NCBI RefSeq assembly: GCF_013391805.1
Contig: NZ_CP058364.1
Location: 1-64,000, forward strand
Direction: 5' to 3'
Length of the DNA stretch: 64,000 nt
Origin: Galbibacter sp. BG1
GTDB taxonomy: Bacteria; Bacteroidota; Bacteroidia; Flavobacteriales; Flavobacteriaceae
Both the position numbers and the translations under genes were made by a program. Below the pieces are notes generated by a model. The model was not told the DNA's origin and made no database searches. It saw only the letters and a program-made list of their open reading frames with translations. Below are positions 52,610-61,925 of this stretch, piece by piece; the first letter of the stretch is position 1, and every line of letters starts with the position of its first letter.

Positions 52610-53366
52610 CCTGACTAGTTGTTTTTACCAGTTTTATAAATACCTGTTCCATAGAATCCGCACTCATCTGCTTTTTTAAATTCTGCGGCGTGTCGAGCGC
52701 CTTTATTTCACCATTTACCATAATTGATACTCTATGGCAATACTCGGCCTCATCCATATAATGTGTAGTTACAAAAATGGTAATCCCCTTGGCTGATGCT
52801 GCATAGATAGCTTCCCAAAATTGACGGCGTACACTGGGGTCTACCCCCCCTGTAGGTTCATCTAAAAATACAATTTGAGGTTCGTGGAGCATAGAAACTG
52901 CAAAGGCCAATCGCTGTTTCCATCCCAACGGAAGGGAAGCAACTTGTTTGTTTTGAACTTTGGATAAATCCAATTCTTCCAATATTTCCGAAGTTTTACT
53001 TTTAATTAGGCCCTTGTTCAACCCGTAGATACCTCCAAAAAATCGAATATTCTCTCTTATGGTAAGATCATTGTACAAGCTAAATTTTTGGGACATATAG
53101 CCAATTCCTTTTTTAATTTTTTCATATTCTGTGGTAACATTAAAACCGGCCACCCAACCATCGCCAGAAGTAGGTTTGCTCAATCCTGTTAACATTCTCA
53201 TAGCCGTCGTTTTCCCAGCCCCATTTGCCCCTAGAAAACCAAAAATCTCACCTTTCTGCACTTGAAAGGAAATAGCATTTACCGCAGTAAACTCACCAAA
53301 TCTTTTGGTAAGTTGCTTTACCTCGATTACATTTTTTTCAATTTCCTTTTCTTCTCTAATCTTCAT
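52602..53366 (-). CDS. ABC transporter ATPase, YbhF C-half-like
   Basis: A 254-residue ATPase. Walker A is GANGAGKTT (46-54), Walker B is IVFLDEPTGG (165-174) and the H-loop histidine is present (TTHYMDEAEYC, His202). The signature motif is degenerate: LPLGWKQ (145-151) replaces LSGGQ. E. coli YbhF has this same feature in its second half. It overlaps the permease gene. With the preceding ATPase it probably forms an asymmetric heterodimer. Confidence 0.92.
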   Translation of the reverse strand: MKIREEKEIEKNVIEVKQLTKRFGEFTAVNAISFQVQKGEIFGFLGANGAGKTTAMRMLTGLSKPTSGDGWVAGFNVTTEYEKIKKGIGYMSQKFSLYNDLTIRENIRFFGGIYGLNKGLIKSKTSEILEELDLSKVQNKQVASLPLGWKQRLAFAVSMLHEPQIVFLDEPTGGVDPSVRRQFWEAIYAASAKGITIFVTTHYMDEAEYCHRVSIMVNGEIKALDTPQNLKKQMSADSMEQVFIKLVKTTSQDV

Positions 53367-53439
53367 AATAATAATTGCACTGCTGAGGAATTATATTCCA
53401 AACTATAAAAACTACTTTGTCTATATTTTTGTAAAAGAA

Positions 53440-54345
53440 TTAACTACTCAAGGCCAAAAACACATCTTCAATGTTTGGTTTTATCTTTTTAACCTGCACA
53501 TCTTGAATACCATCTTCTCTTAATCTCTCTTTCAATTCCGCACTGGATATTTTTTCCCTAGCAGTAAAATGTAAACACTCTCCAAAGGCTAAAACACTAT
53601 CTGTAAACCTTTGTTTCTTTAGATAAAGCAATAACTGGTAATTATCAGTAGACTTTACTGCAAATAAAGGCTTCTTGTAGGTTTTAATTAGTTCTTCTGG
53701 AGTGTCAATAGATAAAATCCTTCCATCTTGCATTAAAGCTATTCTATCACATAAGTTAGCTTCATCCATATAAGGGGTACTCACCAAAATGGCAATCCCA
53801 TTATTCTTTAGTTTGGCTAACATATCCCAAAATTCGGTTCTACTCACGGCGTCTACACCAGTGGTAGGTTCATCAAGAAAAAGTACTTTAGGCTCATGGA
53901 TTAAAGCGCAACACAAAGCTAGCTTTTGTTTCATTCCCCCAGACAAATCTCCTGCTTTCCTATCTTTAAATGGTGCTAATTGATCGTAAATATCTTTTAT
54001 TAAATGATAATTTTCCTGAATAGTGGTTCCAAAAATTGTGGCAAAAAAAGACAGGTTTTCTTCAACTGACAAATCTTGATAAAGGGAAAATTTTCCAGGC
54101 ATATATCCAACACTTTTTCTAACTTCCTTATATTCATCTACCACATCAAATTCTAAAATATGGGCTTTGCCTTCTTCTGGAAGGATTAAAGTAGTTAAGA
54201 TTTTAAACAGCGTTGATTTCCCAGCACCATCCGGACCTATGATACCAAATATTTCTCCGGACTTTACTTCAAAAGAAACTCCCGACAAGGCTTTTGTATT
54301 TCCATATGACTTTGAAATATTTTCTACTGATATAGCTTTCATCAT
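53440..54345 (-). CDS. ABC transporter ATPase, YbhF N-half-like
   Basis: A 301-residue ATPase. Walker A is GPDGAGKST (37-45), the signature is canonical (LSGGMKQKL, 134-142) and Walker B is VLFLDEPTTG (154-163). The H-loop histidine is replaced by proline (STPYMDEA, Pro191). A ~70-residue C-terminal extension follows the fold. Signature and H-loop state are complementary to those of the next ATPase. It lies 8 bp downstream of the membrane fusion gene and 73 bp before the second ATPase. Confidence 0.92.
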   Translation of the reverse strand: MMKAISVENISKSYGNTKALSGVSFEVKSGEIFGIIGPDGAGKSTLFKILTTLILPEEGKAHILEFDVVDEYKEVRKSVGYMPGKFSLYQDLSVEENLSFFATIFGTTIQENYHLIKDIYDQLAPFKDRKAGDLSGGMKQKLALCCALIHEPKVLFLDEPTTGVDAVSRTEFWDMLAKLKNNGIAILVSTPYMDEANLCDRIALMQDGRILSIDTPEELIKTYKKPLFAVKSTDNYQLLLYLKKQRFTDSVLAFGECLHFTAREKISSAELKERLREDGIQDVQVKKIKPNIEDVFLALSS

Positions 54346-54353
54346 TTGGTTTC

Positions 54354-55256
54354 CTATTCCGCAGCATTAAATATAACTTCACCCGGCATACCTATTTTAA
54401 GAATGCCCGGATTTACCACCTCAACATCCAAGGCATATACCAAATTTATCCTTTCTTCCTTGGTTTCTATGGTTTTTGGGGTAAATTCGGCTTCACTGGA
54501 AATCCATGTTACCGTTCCTTTCAATTGGGAGTAACCATCTTTACCGTCATCAATTCTTACAGTTACTTCTTGATTTAATTGTACATCTTCCAAAAAAGTA
54601 GCAGAGGTATAGGCACGAAGTTTTAATTTTGATAGATCTGCAATTCTATAAAGGGGCATACCAATGGTAACAAATTCGTGTTTTTCTCTAATTTTGGTTA
54701 AAATGGTTCCGTTAATGGGATTGTTTATTACATAATCTTGAATATTATTATCAAGCGCTTCAATCTGCGCGCTAATAGGTAATCTCTGGGATAAAACACC
54801 CCTATTGGCAACACTAATTTGTTTTTTGGTTGATGCAATTTGCTGATTTACAACATCCAATTCGCCGTTGTAATCATCCAACTGTTTTTGAGTTGCAGCC
54901 TTTTGATCGTACAATTTCTGTATACGATTTCTTTCCCTTGTAAGGTTGCTTTTCTTCTCTAAAAGAACGGCAATTTCTGGTGCAGCTTCCTGTAGTTTGT
55001 CATTTAGCGATGCCAACGTCACCTTCAATTCCATTTTTTTTAAATAAAGTTGTGTTGTATCTATTAGTCCAACATTCACCCCCTTTTGTTTTATATCGCC
55101 TTCTTCTACGTCGAAATATAGCAATTCCCCGTTCCCTTTTGCACTTATCGTAATTGTAGTAGCTTCAAAATTACCGTAAGCATCCGCTTTGTCATCACTA
55201 GAACAGGCAATAAGGGCAAATGCCAGACCAACGAATATTGTATATTTGTTTCCCAT
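54354..55256 (-). CDS. HlyD-family membrane fusion lipoprotein (YbhG-like)
   Basis: A 300-residue periplasmic adaptor. I use ATG 55256 (MGNKYTIFVGLAFALIACSSDD), whose lipobox LIAC makes Cys18 the anchor; the upstream in-frame TTG at 55274 is less plausible. It shows a biotinyl-lipoyl half (ITISAKGNGELLYFDVEEGD), a long coiled-coil hairpin (~75-165, with RERNRIQKLYDQKAATQKQ), the second lipoyl half (INGTILTKIREKHEFVTIGMPLYRIADL) and a beta-barrel. It links the ABC-2 pump to the TolC-like channel encoded just upstream. Confidence 0.91.
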   Translation of the reverse strand: MGNKYTIFVGLAFALIACSSDDKADAYGNFEATTITISAKGNGELLYFDVEEGDIKQKGVNVGLIDTTQLYLKKMELKVTLASLNDKLQEAAPEIAVLLEKKSNLTRERNRIQKLYDQKAATQKQLDDYNGELDVVNQQIASTKKQISVANRGVLSQRLPISAQIEALDNNIQDYVINNPINGTILTKIREKHEFVTIGMPLYRIADLSKLKLRAYTSATFLEDVQLNQEVTVRIDDGKDGYSQLKGTVTWISSEAEFTPKTIETKEERINLVYALDVEVVNPGILKIGMPGEVIFNAAE

Positions 55257-55260
55257 GCTT

Positions 55261-56571
55261 CTATAATTTTCCAATGAGGGTTAAATATTCTATTTTTAGT
55301 TGTTCCAATTGAACTTTATGAAATTCGTATTTTTGCTCTGCTTGCAACGCTGCATTCACCTGCAATAAATAATCGTTACTGTTTATCACGCCATTAGCCA
55401 GTTGTACATCTGATTGTTTTAGGATAGATTGCTGCAAGCCTACTATTTCCTTATCATTTTCAAGTAATTTTTCAGTAGCTCTTATACGCTCAATAAATTC
55501 AGCTTTTCGCGATTCTATATCAAATTTAAAAGCATGTTTCTGAGCTTCCAGTTGCTGCTTTTCCAATTCTAAAATTTCCTTTTCCTTTTTTACTTTCCCC
55601 CAATCGTACACTTCCCAATTAATACGTACACCCCCCAATGCGTAGGTGGCAGTTTCTATGGCAGCAAAATTAACTGGGTTAGGATAACCAACACCACCTT
55701 GGGCAAATAGACCAACTTTAGGCATTCTTAAGGCTGAAACAATTGACTTTTGAGCTTCCAAAGCCTCCATTTGATAATTAAACAATTGGGCTTCTGGACG
55801 CTCTATCTCCATAAATATATCGGTAGAAACTTTTGGCGTTATTAATGTGGTTGCTTCAGAAATTGAAACCCCTACCAATTCTTCCAAAACGGACAAATAA
55901 GCTTTAAGATCACCCGAAAGTTGATCATAATCGGACAAAAGCTCCAATTCCCTGACCATAAGTTTCGTTAATTCACTTTCCAACACTATCCCACTGCTAT
56001 ATTTTGCTTGAACTTCGGAAATTGTTGTTTTTAAATTATTCAAGGAAGTTGACAAAAGTTGTTGCTGTTGCTGCGCCAGAAGAACCATGAAATAAGCCTT
56101 ATTTACCCTATCTTTTAGATTGCGTAACGTAACTTTTAAAGATTGTTGATTTACCTGTAGGGAAGATTCCTGTACTCTTCTTTTAGAACTAACCAAACCG
56201 CCATCGTAGATAAAAAAATTAGCGTCTAAATAGGTTTTATAACTTTCTAAAGGGAGTTCGAAAAATATAGGACTGTCTGGAGAATCTACTCCCAAAGTTA
56301 AGTTTTCGGTCTGTACTTGTCCTTGAGCATTGGCGGTAATTTCTGGAAGTCGCTCTTTATTTAATAATTTAGTATTTAAACTGTAGATACTGTCTATTAA
56401 ATCTTTATTGGCTGAAGTGGGATATTTGGCTTCGGCCAATTCATAAGCCTGCGTTAATTCCAAGGATTTTTCTTGAGATAAGGCCTCGTACGAAAAAATT
56501 AAAATACTAGCTGTCGTAAAAACTTTAAACCAGTATTTAACCCCTAAAATATTTTTATAAAAATGAATCAT
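55261..56571 (-). CDS. TolC-family outer-membrane efflux protein
   Basis: The protein has 436 residues with a signal peptide ending EALSQ (~33). Two OEP repeats of coiled-coil helices are visible (RRVQESSLQVNQQSLKVTLRNLKDRVNKAYF, ~130-165; a second set ~320-430), with the family's GVRINWEVYDWGKVKKEKE beta-strand/loop region. It forms the outer-membrane exit of the tripartite pump. A palindrome lies 10 bp upstream of the start codon, and the adaptor gene follows 4 bp after the stop. Confidence 0.92.
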   Translation of the reverse strand: MIHFYKNILGVKYWFKVFTTASILIFSYEALSQEKSLELTQAYELAEAKYPTSANKDLIDSIYSLNTKLLNKERLPEITANAQGQVQTENLTLGVDSPDSPIFFELPLESYKTYLDANFFIYDGGLVSSKRRVQESSLQVNQQSLKVTLRNLKDRVNKAYFMVLLAQQQQQLLSTSLNNLKTTISEVQAKYSSGIVLESELTKLMVRELELLSDYDQLSGDLKAYLSVLEELVGVSISEATTLITPKVSTDIFMEIERPEAQLFNYQMEALEAQKSIVSALRMPKVGLFAQGGVGYPNPVNFAAIETATYALGGVRINWEVYDWGKVKKEKEILELEKQQLEAQKHAFKFDIESRKAEFIERIRATEKLLENDKEIVGLQQSILKQSDVQLANGVINSNDYLLQVNAALQAEQKYEFHKVQLEQLKIEYLTLIGKL

Positions 56572-56580
56572 ACTTAAAAA

Positions 56581-56596
56581 TCAACCAAATGGTTGA
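56581..56596 (-). promoter_or_regulatory. Palindrome, candidate TetR operator of the efflux operon
   Basis: TCAACCAAATGGTTGA consists of perfect 7-bp arms around AA. It lies in the 43-bp gap between the tetR-like stop codon and the tolC-like start. No second copy was seen in front of the tetR gene itself, so an internal promoter controlled here is likely. Confidence 0.5.
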
Positions 56597-56614
56597 ATAA
56601 ATATAAAAAAAATT

Positions 56615-57214
56615 TTACAATAAATTGGTTTTCAGCAAGTCTAAAACGATTTCTTTGCGCTCCATCATCATTTTACGATATGTTTTTTCTGATATTTCCA
56701 GGACATTTTTGAAAATAGGCTCGGCCACAAATGGAAAAACAATAAGCGACATCACCGTTAATATAAGTTGGTTTACCGGAACTTTCTTGATTATTCCTTT
56801 TTTTTGTTCCTGTTTAATCTCCTCAGCAAAGTTTTCCAAAGGTGTTTTCATATGCTTTTTTAATTTGGATGAAAGATGGACCCTGTTTTGAGAGAGTTCA
56901 TGTAGCATAAATAAAGGTATGTGTGGATGTTTTGAAATGGTATTAATGTAAGTCACGACTAATCGTTGCAGTTTTTCAATCACCGAAAAATCACCAGAAA
57001 TAGCTTCTATAAACTTTGGTGCCAGTAAAACAATGGCCTGTTCCATTATTTTGGAAAAAAGAACATCTTTACTTTTATAATAGTAATGAAGCATTGATTT
57101 GTTAATATTAGCCTCGTCTGCAATTTCCTGCATACGTGCACCCGCGTACCCCTTTAGAATAAAAATTTTCTTGGCAGCTTCCAATATTTTTTGATCGGTT
57201 CCTTTCGTGGCCAT
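56615..57214 (-). CDS. TetR/AcrR-family transcriptional regulator
   Basis: The protein has 199 residues. The N-terminal helix-turn-helix (~8-55) reads ILEAAKKIFILKGYAGARMQEIADEANINKSMLHYYYKSKDVLF, a textbook TetR pattern; the rest is a helical ligand-binding domain with no recognisable specificity. It is first in the efflux operon, 43 bp before the tolC-like gene, and probably represses it until a pump substrate binds. Confidence 0.93.
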   Translation of the reverse strand: MATKGTDQKILEAAKKIFILKGYAGARMQEIADEANINKSMLHYYYKSKDVLFSKIMEQAIVLLAPKFIEAISGDFSVIEKLQRLVVTYINTISKHPHIPLFMLHELSQNRVHLSSKLKKHMKTPLENFAEEIKQEQKKGIIKKVPVNQLILTVMSLIVFPFVAEPIFKNVLEISEKTYRKMMMERKEIVLDLLKTNLL

Positions 57215-57396
57215 ATTTGCTCCTTACTATTCTCTGTTTAAATATAGCTGTTTTTATTTAAGATTTAATATCAGCACGCTAAAAGCACTAGCGGTGGGCT
57301 TTTTATATCAATTATTTATATTTACGGAATTCCATAAATATAAAACCTCCCTATTACCTATTTTTGAAAATTTCAAATCCTAAACTATTAATCACA

Positions 57397-58119
57397 ATGA
57401 AAAAGTACTTTTTAATTTTAATGATTACCATCACTTTAGTTCCCAAAAACCTTGCTGCCCAGAATAATGGAGCTGCAGCAGCTGCGGCAGCTGGCGCTCT
57501 AATTGCCATTGGTGCAGGTATTGCTGCCGTAGAACAAATGAAAGAACGTGCAGAATTAACTGCTACTGAATGGATCTTAGCAAATAATCCTGAACTTCAA
57601 AACTTCTCTCTTAAAACAATTGACTTTGATGGAAAGAAAGTTAAAGATATGTCTGCAGCCTCTGTTATCACTTTTAAGATACAGCAATTTACTCCGAAAG
57701 AAGATATCGAATTGGACGGTACAAAACATGTCTTGATTGGTTTTACCAGTCACGGTTGGATTAATGAATACGGAATAAATTTTGAAAAAGTAAAATGGTT
57801 CCTACTAAACTCCGATAAATGGTTGGATATGATGACAAGTTATGTTACTGCGGCTTCTGGACTCACAAACAAAGATGCCATAAGAAACACACTTTTAGAC
57901 GGGAAAATTGTAAATAGGGGCGTAAGGACGAAAGGAAAAGGAGATATCGATTTTTACAAGATGGATGGCGATATGTATACATCCATTGATTATGACCACC
58001 ATATGAAATTTGTATATAACGAAAGATCACTGGGTATTTTTTTAAAGGAAACTCAAAATCTTGTTCAAATAAGCAGAGGAAGCATAATTGATATTCACGA
58101 TTTTTTCTTCAATAATTAA
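57397..58119 (+). CDS. Hypothetical secreted protein with Ala-rich segment
   Basis: The protein has 240 residues. I use ATG 57397 (MKKYFLILMITITLVP...), which starts a signal peptide ending NLAAQ (~21); a TTG at 57364 is in frame but would spoil it. A hydrophobic Ala/Gly segment follows at once (~25-45, from NNGAAAAAAAG to AIGAGIAAVEQM). After that comes a soluble alpha/beta region with KVKDMSAASVITFKI and HVLIGFTSHGWINEYG. I recognise no family. It is flanked by the tetR-like gene (divergent) and a strong bidirectional terminator shared with glyA. Confidence 0.7.
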   Translation: MKKYFLILMITITLVPKNLAAQNNGAAAAAAAGALIAIGAGIAAVEQMKERAELTATEWILANNPELQNFSLKTIDFDGKKVKDMSAASVITFKIQQFTPKEDIELDGTKHVLIGFTSHGWINEYGINFEKVKWFLLNSDKWLDMMTSYVTAASGLTNKDAIRNTLLDGKIVNRGVRTKGKGDIDFYKMDGDMYTSIDYDHHMKFVYNERSLGIFLKETQNLVQISRGSIIDIHDFFFNN

Positions 58120-58140
58120 AGAAATTTAATTCTTAGTATA

Positions 58141-58180
58141 AAAAAGAAGCCGTTTCAATTAGTTTTGAGACGGCTTCTTT
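58141..58180. terminator. Bidirectional Rho-independent terminator
   Basis: An 11-bp stem (GAAGCCGTTTC / GAGACGGCTTC, one G-T pair) with a 10-nt loop is flanked by A residues on the left and T residues on the right. It can terminate both the hypothetical gene and the convergent glyA. Confidence 0.93.
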
Positions 58181-58188
58181 ATGGATAC

Positions 58189-59463
58189 TTATGCTTTAAA
58201 CAAAGGTCTATGAGCCATCAAGCGATATACATGGTTTTTGGCAGCTTCAATTTTAGTTTCATCCTCGCGGTTCATTAGAACTTCATCTACCAAATTCACA
58301 ACGGCTTCCATATCTTCTTCTACCAAACCTCTGGTAGTAACCGCTGCAGTTCCAATACGAATACCACTTGTAACAAACGGACTCTTATCATCAAAAGGAA
58401 CCATATTTTTATTTACGGTAATATTTGCTTTTCCAAGGGCTTCTTCCCCTTCTTTTCCAGAAATATCTTTATTTCTCAAATCTATCAATACCATATGGTT
58501 ATCGGTTCCATCAGAAATAATCTTATACCCCTTTTCAACGAAAGCTTTAGCCATGGCGGCTGCATTTTTCTTTACTTGTACTATATAATGCAAGAAATCT
58601 TCACTTAAAGCTTCACCAAAAGCAATAGCTTTTGCCGCAATAATATGCTCCAAAGGACCTCCTTGGTTGCCAGGGAATACCGCACTGTCTAATAAGGAAG
58701 ACATCATTTTAAGATTCCCATTCTTTAATTTTAATCCAAAAGGATTTTCAAAATCTTTCCCCATTAGTATGAGTCCGCCTCGAGGCCCACGCAATGTTTT
58801 GTGGGTAGTTGTAGTTACTATGTGGCAATGTGGAATTGGATCACTTAGCACTCCTTTAGCAATTAATCCTGCTGGATGCGAAACGTCTGCCATTAATAAA
58901 GCATCCACACTGTCTGCAATCTCCCTGAACTTTTTAAAATCTATATCCCTAGAGTATGCAGAAGCACCGGCAATAATTAATTTAGGTTTTTCTTTTTTAG
59001 CTACTTCGGCGATATGCTCGTAGTTCAATCTACCGGTTTCTTTTTCCACCCCGTAAAAAACAGGATCATACAATTTTCCAGAAAAGTTAACTGGCGAACC
59101 ATGGGTAAGGTGCCCACCATGAGAAAGATCGAAACCTAAAATTTTATCTCCAGGTTTTAGACACGCTGCGAAAACAGCGGTATTTGCTTGCGAACCACTA
59201 TGCGGTTGTACATTGGCATATACGGCACCGAAAAGTTCTTTTGCACGCTCAATGGCAATGGTTTCCACCTCGTCTACAACCTCACATCCTCCATAGTAAC
59301 GTTTTCCAGGATATCCTTCGGCGTATTTATTGGTTAGTACAGAACCTGCAGCTTCCATTACCTGTTCGCTTACAAAATTTTCTGAAGCAATAAGCTCAAT
59401 CCCTTCTAGCTGTCGTTTCTTTTCAGCTTCTATAAGATCAAAAATCTGTTCGTCTCTTTTCAT
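58189..59463 (-). CDS. glyA: Serine hydroxymethyltransferase
   Basis: It interconverts serine and glycine using tetrahydrofolate and pyridoxal phosphate, the main source of one-carbon units. I place the start at ATG 59463 ([20 protein letters not shown]), giving the standard 424 residues; the frame stays open for 25 more codons upstream but those are not SHMT-like. Motifs: [10 protein letters not shown] near the N-terminus, [11 protein letters not shown], and the PLP lysine in [16 protein letters not shown]. It is divergent from the fumarylacetoacetase gene. The spacer (59464-59687) carries an imperfect small inverted repeat at 59497-59520. Confidence 0.97.
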   Translation of the reverse strand: MKRDEQIFDLIEAEKKRQLEGIELIASENFVSEQVMEAAGSVLTNKYAEGYPGKRYYGGCEVVDEVETIAIERAKELFGAVYANVQPHSGSQANTAVFAACLKPGDKILGFDLSHGGHLTHGSPVNFSGKLYDPVFYGVEKETGRLNYEHIAEVAKKEKPKLIIAGASAYSRDIDFKKFREIADSVDALLMADVSHPAGLIAKGVLSDPIPHCHIVTTTTHKTLRGPRGGLILMGKDFENPFGLKLKNGNLKMMSSLLDSAVFPGNQGGPLEHIIAAKAIAFGEALSEDFLHYIVQVKKNAAAMAKAFVEKGYKIISDGTDNHMVLIDLRNKDISGKEGEEALGKANITVNKNMVPFDDKSPFVTSGIRIGTAAVTTRGLVEEDMEAVVNLVDEVLMNREDETKIEAAKNHVYRLMAHRPLFKA

Positions 59464-59687
59464 GTGTCTCTTTTTAGTTGTCTTTTCAAATTTTACACCT
59501 ACCTTAACGGCAGGCAGGTGAAACATCCGTATAATCATTCCCTTTTACAGCTTAGAATTAACTAAGAATGTTTCATTTGGGAGTATTTCGTTAAAGAATG
59601 GTCAAAAATATAAAATAGATTCGGTAAATTGGTAGAAATTAATACCTTTAAATCCTAAATTATCAAACAATAATTAACAAAATTGTC

Positions 59688-60983
59688 ATGTCTGATACAG
59701 CAAACAATCCAAATAGAAAATCTTGGCTAACCGTAAGTCAGGATTCCGACTTCCCTATACAAAATATTCCCTTCGGTGTCTTTTTAACCAGAGACGATGT
59801 TATTACCATTGGAACCCGAATTGGTGATACTGCTATTGACTTAGGAGCACTACACCAATTGGGATATTTCAACGGAATTCCACTTACCGACGATATATTC
59901 CTTCAAGATACTTTAAATGATTTTATTTCTGACGGAAAGAAAACATGGCGACTGGTAAGAAACAGAATTGCCGAAATTTTCGACGCCAAGAACGAAACCC
60001 TGAAGAACAATGAAGAACACCGTAAGATCGTTCTCTTTGCTTTAGACGAAATTGAAATGCAACTACCTGTACAGATTGGCGATTATACCGATTTTTACAG
60101 CAGTAAAGAGCATGCTACCAATGTGGGTACCATGTTTCGGGACCCCGATAATGCACTGTTGCCAAACTGGTTGCACATTCCCGTAGGCTATCACGGTAGA
60201 AGTTCTTCTATTGTACCCAGCGGAATCCCTATTCGCCGACCAAAAGGACAAACATTGCCTCAAGGAGCGGAAGAACCTGTTTTTGGACCTTCTAAATTAG
60301 TGGACTTCGAATTGGAAATGGCTTTTATAACTACAGATGCGAACCATTTGGGGGAACCTATCCCAGTTGAAGAAGCCGAAGATTATATATTTGGAATGGT
60401 ACTGTTTAACGACTGGAGCGCAAGGGACATACAAAAATGGGAATACGTACCATTGGGACCATTCTTAGCCAAAAATTTTGCATCCTCCATTTCTCCGTGG
60501 ATTGTTACACTCGATGCACTGCAACCGTTTAAGGTAGAAGGACCAAAACAAGATCCAGAGCCTCTGCCCTATCTTCATTTTAAAGGAAAAAAGAGCTACG
60601 ACATTAATCTTGAAGTAGATTTAACACCAGAAAATGGGGAAGCGACTACGGTTACGAAAAGTAATTTTAAATACATGTACTGGAATATGTCTCAGCAATT
60701 GGCGCACCATACCATTAATGGCTGTAACGTAATAAGCGGGGATATGATGGGTAGTGGAACCATTTCGGGACCTACTCCAGATTCTTATGGTTCAATGCTC
60801 GAACTCACCTGGAAAGGGGAAAAACCAATTAAAATGAAAGATGGTAGCGAGCGTAAATTTATAAATGACGGCGATACGGTTACAATGCGCGGATATTGTA
60901 AAAACGAGAAGGTAAGGATTGGTTTTGGAGAAGTTGCCAATAAGCTTTTGCCACCATTCAACCCTAAAAAGAACAAAAAATAA
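59688..60983 (+). CDS. fahA: Fumarylacetoacetase
   Basis: The last enzyme of tyrosine degradation, splitting fumarylacetoacetate to fumarate and acetoacetate. The 431-residue protein has an SH3-like N domain (~15-115) and the FAH catalytic beta-roll. Metal and catalytic residues are visible in GDYTDFYSSKEHATNVG (Asp, His), DFELEMAF (Glu pair) and LFNDWSARDIQKWE (Asp), with the C-terminal SGDMMGSGTISGP loop. No hppD or hmgA is adjacent, so the rest of the pathway must lie elsewhere. It is monocistronic and ends at a strong terminator. Confidence 0.95.
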   Translation: MSDTANNPNRKSWLTVSQDSDFPIQNIPFGVFLTRDDVITIGTRIGDTAIDLGALHQLGYFNGIPLTDDIFLQDTLNDFISDGKKTWRLVRNRIAEIFDAKNETLKNNEEHRKIVLFALDEIEMQLPVQIGDYTDFYSSKEHATNVGTMFRDPDNALLPNWLHIPVGYHGRSSSIVPSGIPIRRPKGQTLPQGAEEPVFGPSKLVDFELEMAFITTDANHLGEPIPVEEAEDYIFGMVLFNDWSARDIQKWEYVPLGPFLAKNFASSISPWIVTLDALQPFKVEGPKQDPEPLPYLHFKGKKSYDINLEVDLTPENGEATTVTKSNFKYMYWNMSQQLAHHTINGCNVISGDMMGSGTISGPTPDSYGSMLELTWKGEKPIKMKDGSERKFINDGDTVTMRGYCKNEKVRIGFGEVANKLLPPFNPKKNKK

Positions 60984-61006
60984 AGTTTCTCGGGTTAGAA
61001 AAATTT

Positions 61007-61045
61007 AATGCCGTCCAAATTTATACTTGAGACGGCATTTTTATT
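61007..61045. terminator. Bidirectional terminator between fahA and the GNAT gene
   Basis: A perfect 9-bp stem AATGCCGTC / GACGGCATT with a 15-nt loop is followed by T residues. The AAATTTA on the left side gives a weaker T tract for the opposite strand. It overlaps the GNAT stop codon at 61041. Confidence 0.88.
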
Positions 61046-61493
61046 TCAACTCCTTCCCGAAACAAATACTCAGTTCGCTATTCGTATAAGGTCCATAGTT
61101 TGGTAATTGTTGATATCCATTCTTTTTATACAACGCAATGGCATCTTTATAGTCAATTCCTGTTTCTAAAATAGTTTTATTAAATGAAAGATCTTTGCTC
61201 CATACCTCCAATTCTTTTAAAATTATAGAGGCCACCCCTTTTCCCCGACAATTCGGGGCTACATACATCCTTTTGATCTCTGCCGTATTTAAGTCGTAAG
61301 GTTTTATAGCTCCACAACCAACCACGGTTTCGTCTAAATAAGCTAACACTACTTCGGTGAGTGTTTCAATTTTATTGAATTGATCATAAAACTCATGGGC
61401 ATCCCCATCCATAACAGCTAGGTAACGATCTAGATGTTTCACTAATTTTTTAAAATCAGTATGCGCAGCGTCGGTGCGGATTAAGGTAATCAT
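61041..61493 (-). CDS. GNAT-family N-acetyltransferase
   Basis: The protein has 150 residues. The acetyl-CoA-binding motif A is IKRMYVAPNCRGKGVASIILKELEVW (~84-109, with the RGKGVA P-loop), preceded by VVLAYLDETVVGCGAIKPYD and followed by the ALYKKNGYQQLPNYGPY motif B. The substrate cannot be read from the sequence. It follows the ytxJ-like gene by 2 bp on the same strand, so the two form a small operon. Confidence 0.92.
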   Translation of the reverse strand: MITLIRTDAAHTDFKKLVKHLDRYLAVMDGDAHEFYDQFNKIETLTEVVLAYLDETVVGCGAIKPYDLNTAEIKRMYVAPNCRGKGVASIILKELEVWSKDLSFNKTILETGIDYKDAIALYKKNGYQQLPNYGPYTNSELSICFGKELK

Positions 61494-61495
61494 CC

Positions 61496-61882
61496 CTAAA
61501 TAAAATCAGAAATCTTTTCAGCTTCTATCTGACCATGTGATTCATGATAAACCACATTTCCATTTTTTACGATTAACAGTTGCGGACTCTCATGGCGTAC
61601 TCCAAACGTTTCCGCTATGGCATTAGAAACATCACGATGCTTCAGGATGTCCAAAAAATATAATTTTACTTGATTTTCAGAAAAATCATAAGCATTTTCA
61701 AAATTGCTCAAGGCAAACCTACTAATACCGCATCGGGTACTGTGCTTAAATATTACCACTGGAAACGATTTGGATTCCTCCTTTATTATTTCAAACTGTG
61801 AAACATCTATTAAATGATTCCAATTCAGATCTTTATCTTTATTTTCTTGGCTTTCGCCGAATATAGATTTAAAAAAATTCAT
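61496..61882 (-). CDS. ytxJ: YtxJ-family bacillithiol-system redox protein
   Basis: A 128-residue thioredoxin-fold protein. The single active-site cysteine is in FKHSTRCGISRFAL (~Cys51), a monothiol CGIS site instead of CxxC, followed by LYFLDILKHRDVS and the cis-Pro-type ESPQLLIVKNG. This matches YtxJ (DUF2847), a family linked to bacillithiol, the low-molecular-weight thiol of Firmicutes and many Bacteroidota. It probably removes or transfers bacillithiol from protein thiols; that function is inferred from the family. It is the first gene of a two-gene operon with the GNAT gene and divergent from clpB. Confidence 0.85.
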   Translation of the reverse strand: MNFFKSIFGESQENKDKDLNWNHLIDVSQFEIIKEESKSFPVVIFKHSTRCGISRFALSNFENAYDFSENQVKLYFLDILKHRDVSNAIAETFGVRHESPQLLIVKNGNVVYHESHGQIEAEKISDFI

Positions 61883-61925
61883 AAATTTAATGTAAAGGTA
61901 TTGTTCCGATAAAACACATCAATGA

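Noticed and set aside
59497-59520. Small inverted repeat (CACCTACC ... GGCAGGTG) upstream of glyA
   Set aside because: The arms are imperfect and short; it may be a dispersed repeat copy, but nothing in the window supports a function.
59464-59538. N-terminal extension of GlyA by 25 residues
   Set aside because: The frame is open, but the residues do not resemble SHMT, whereas [11 protein letters not shown] is the normal family start.
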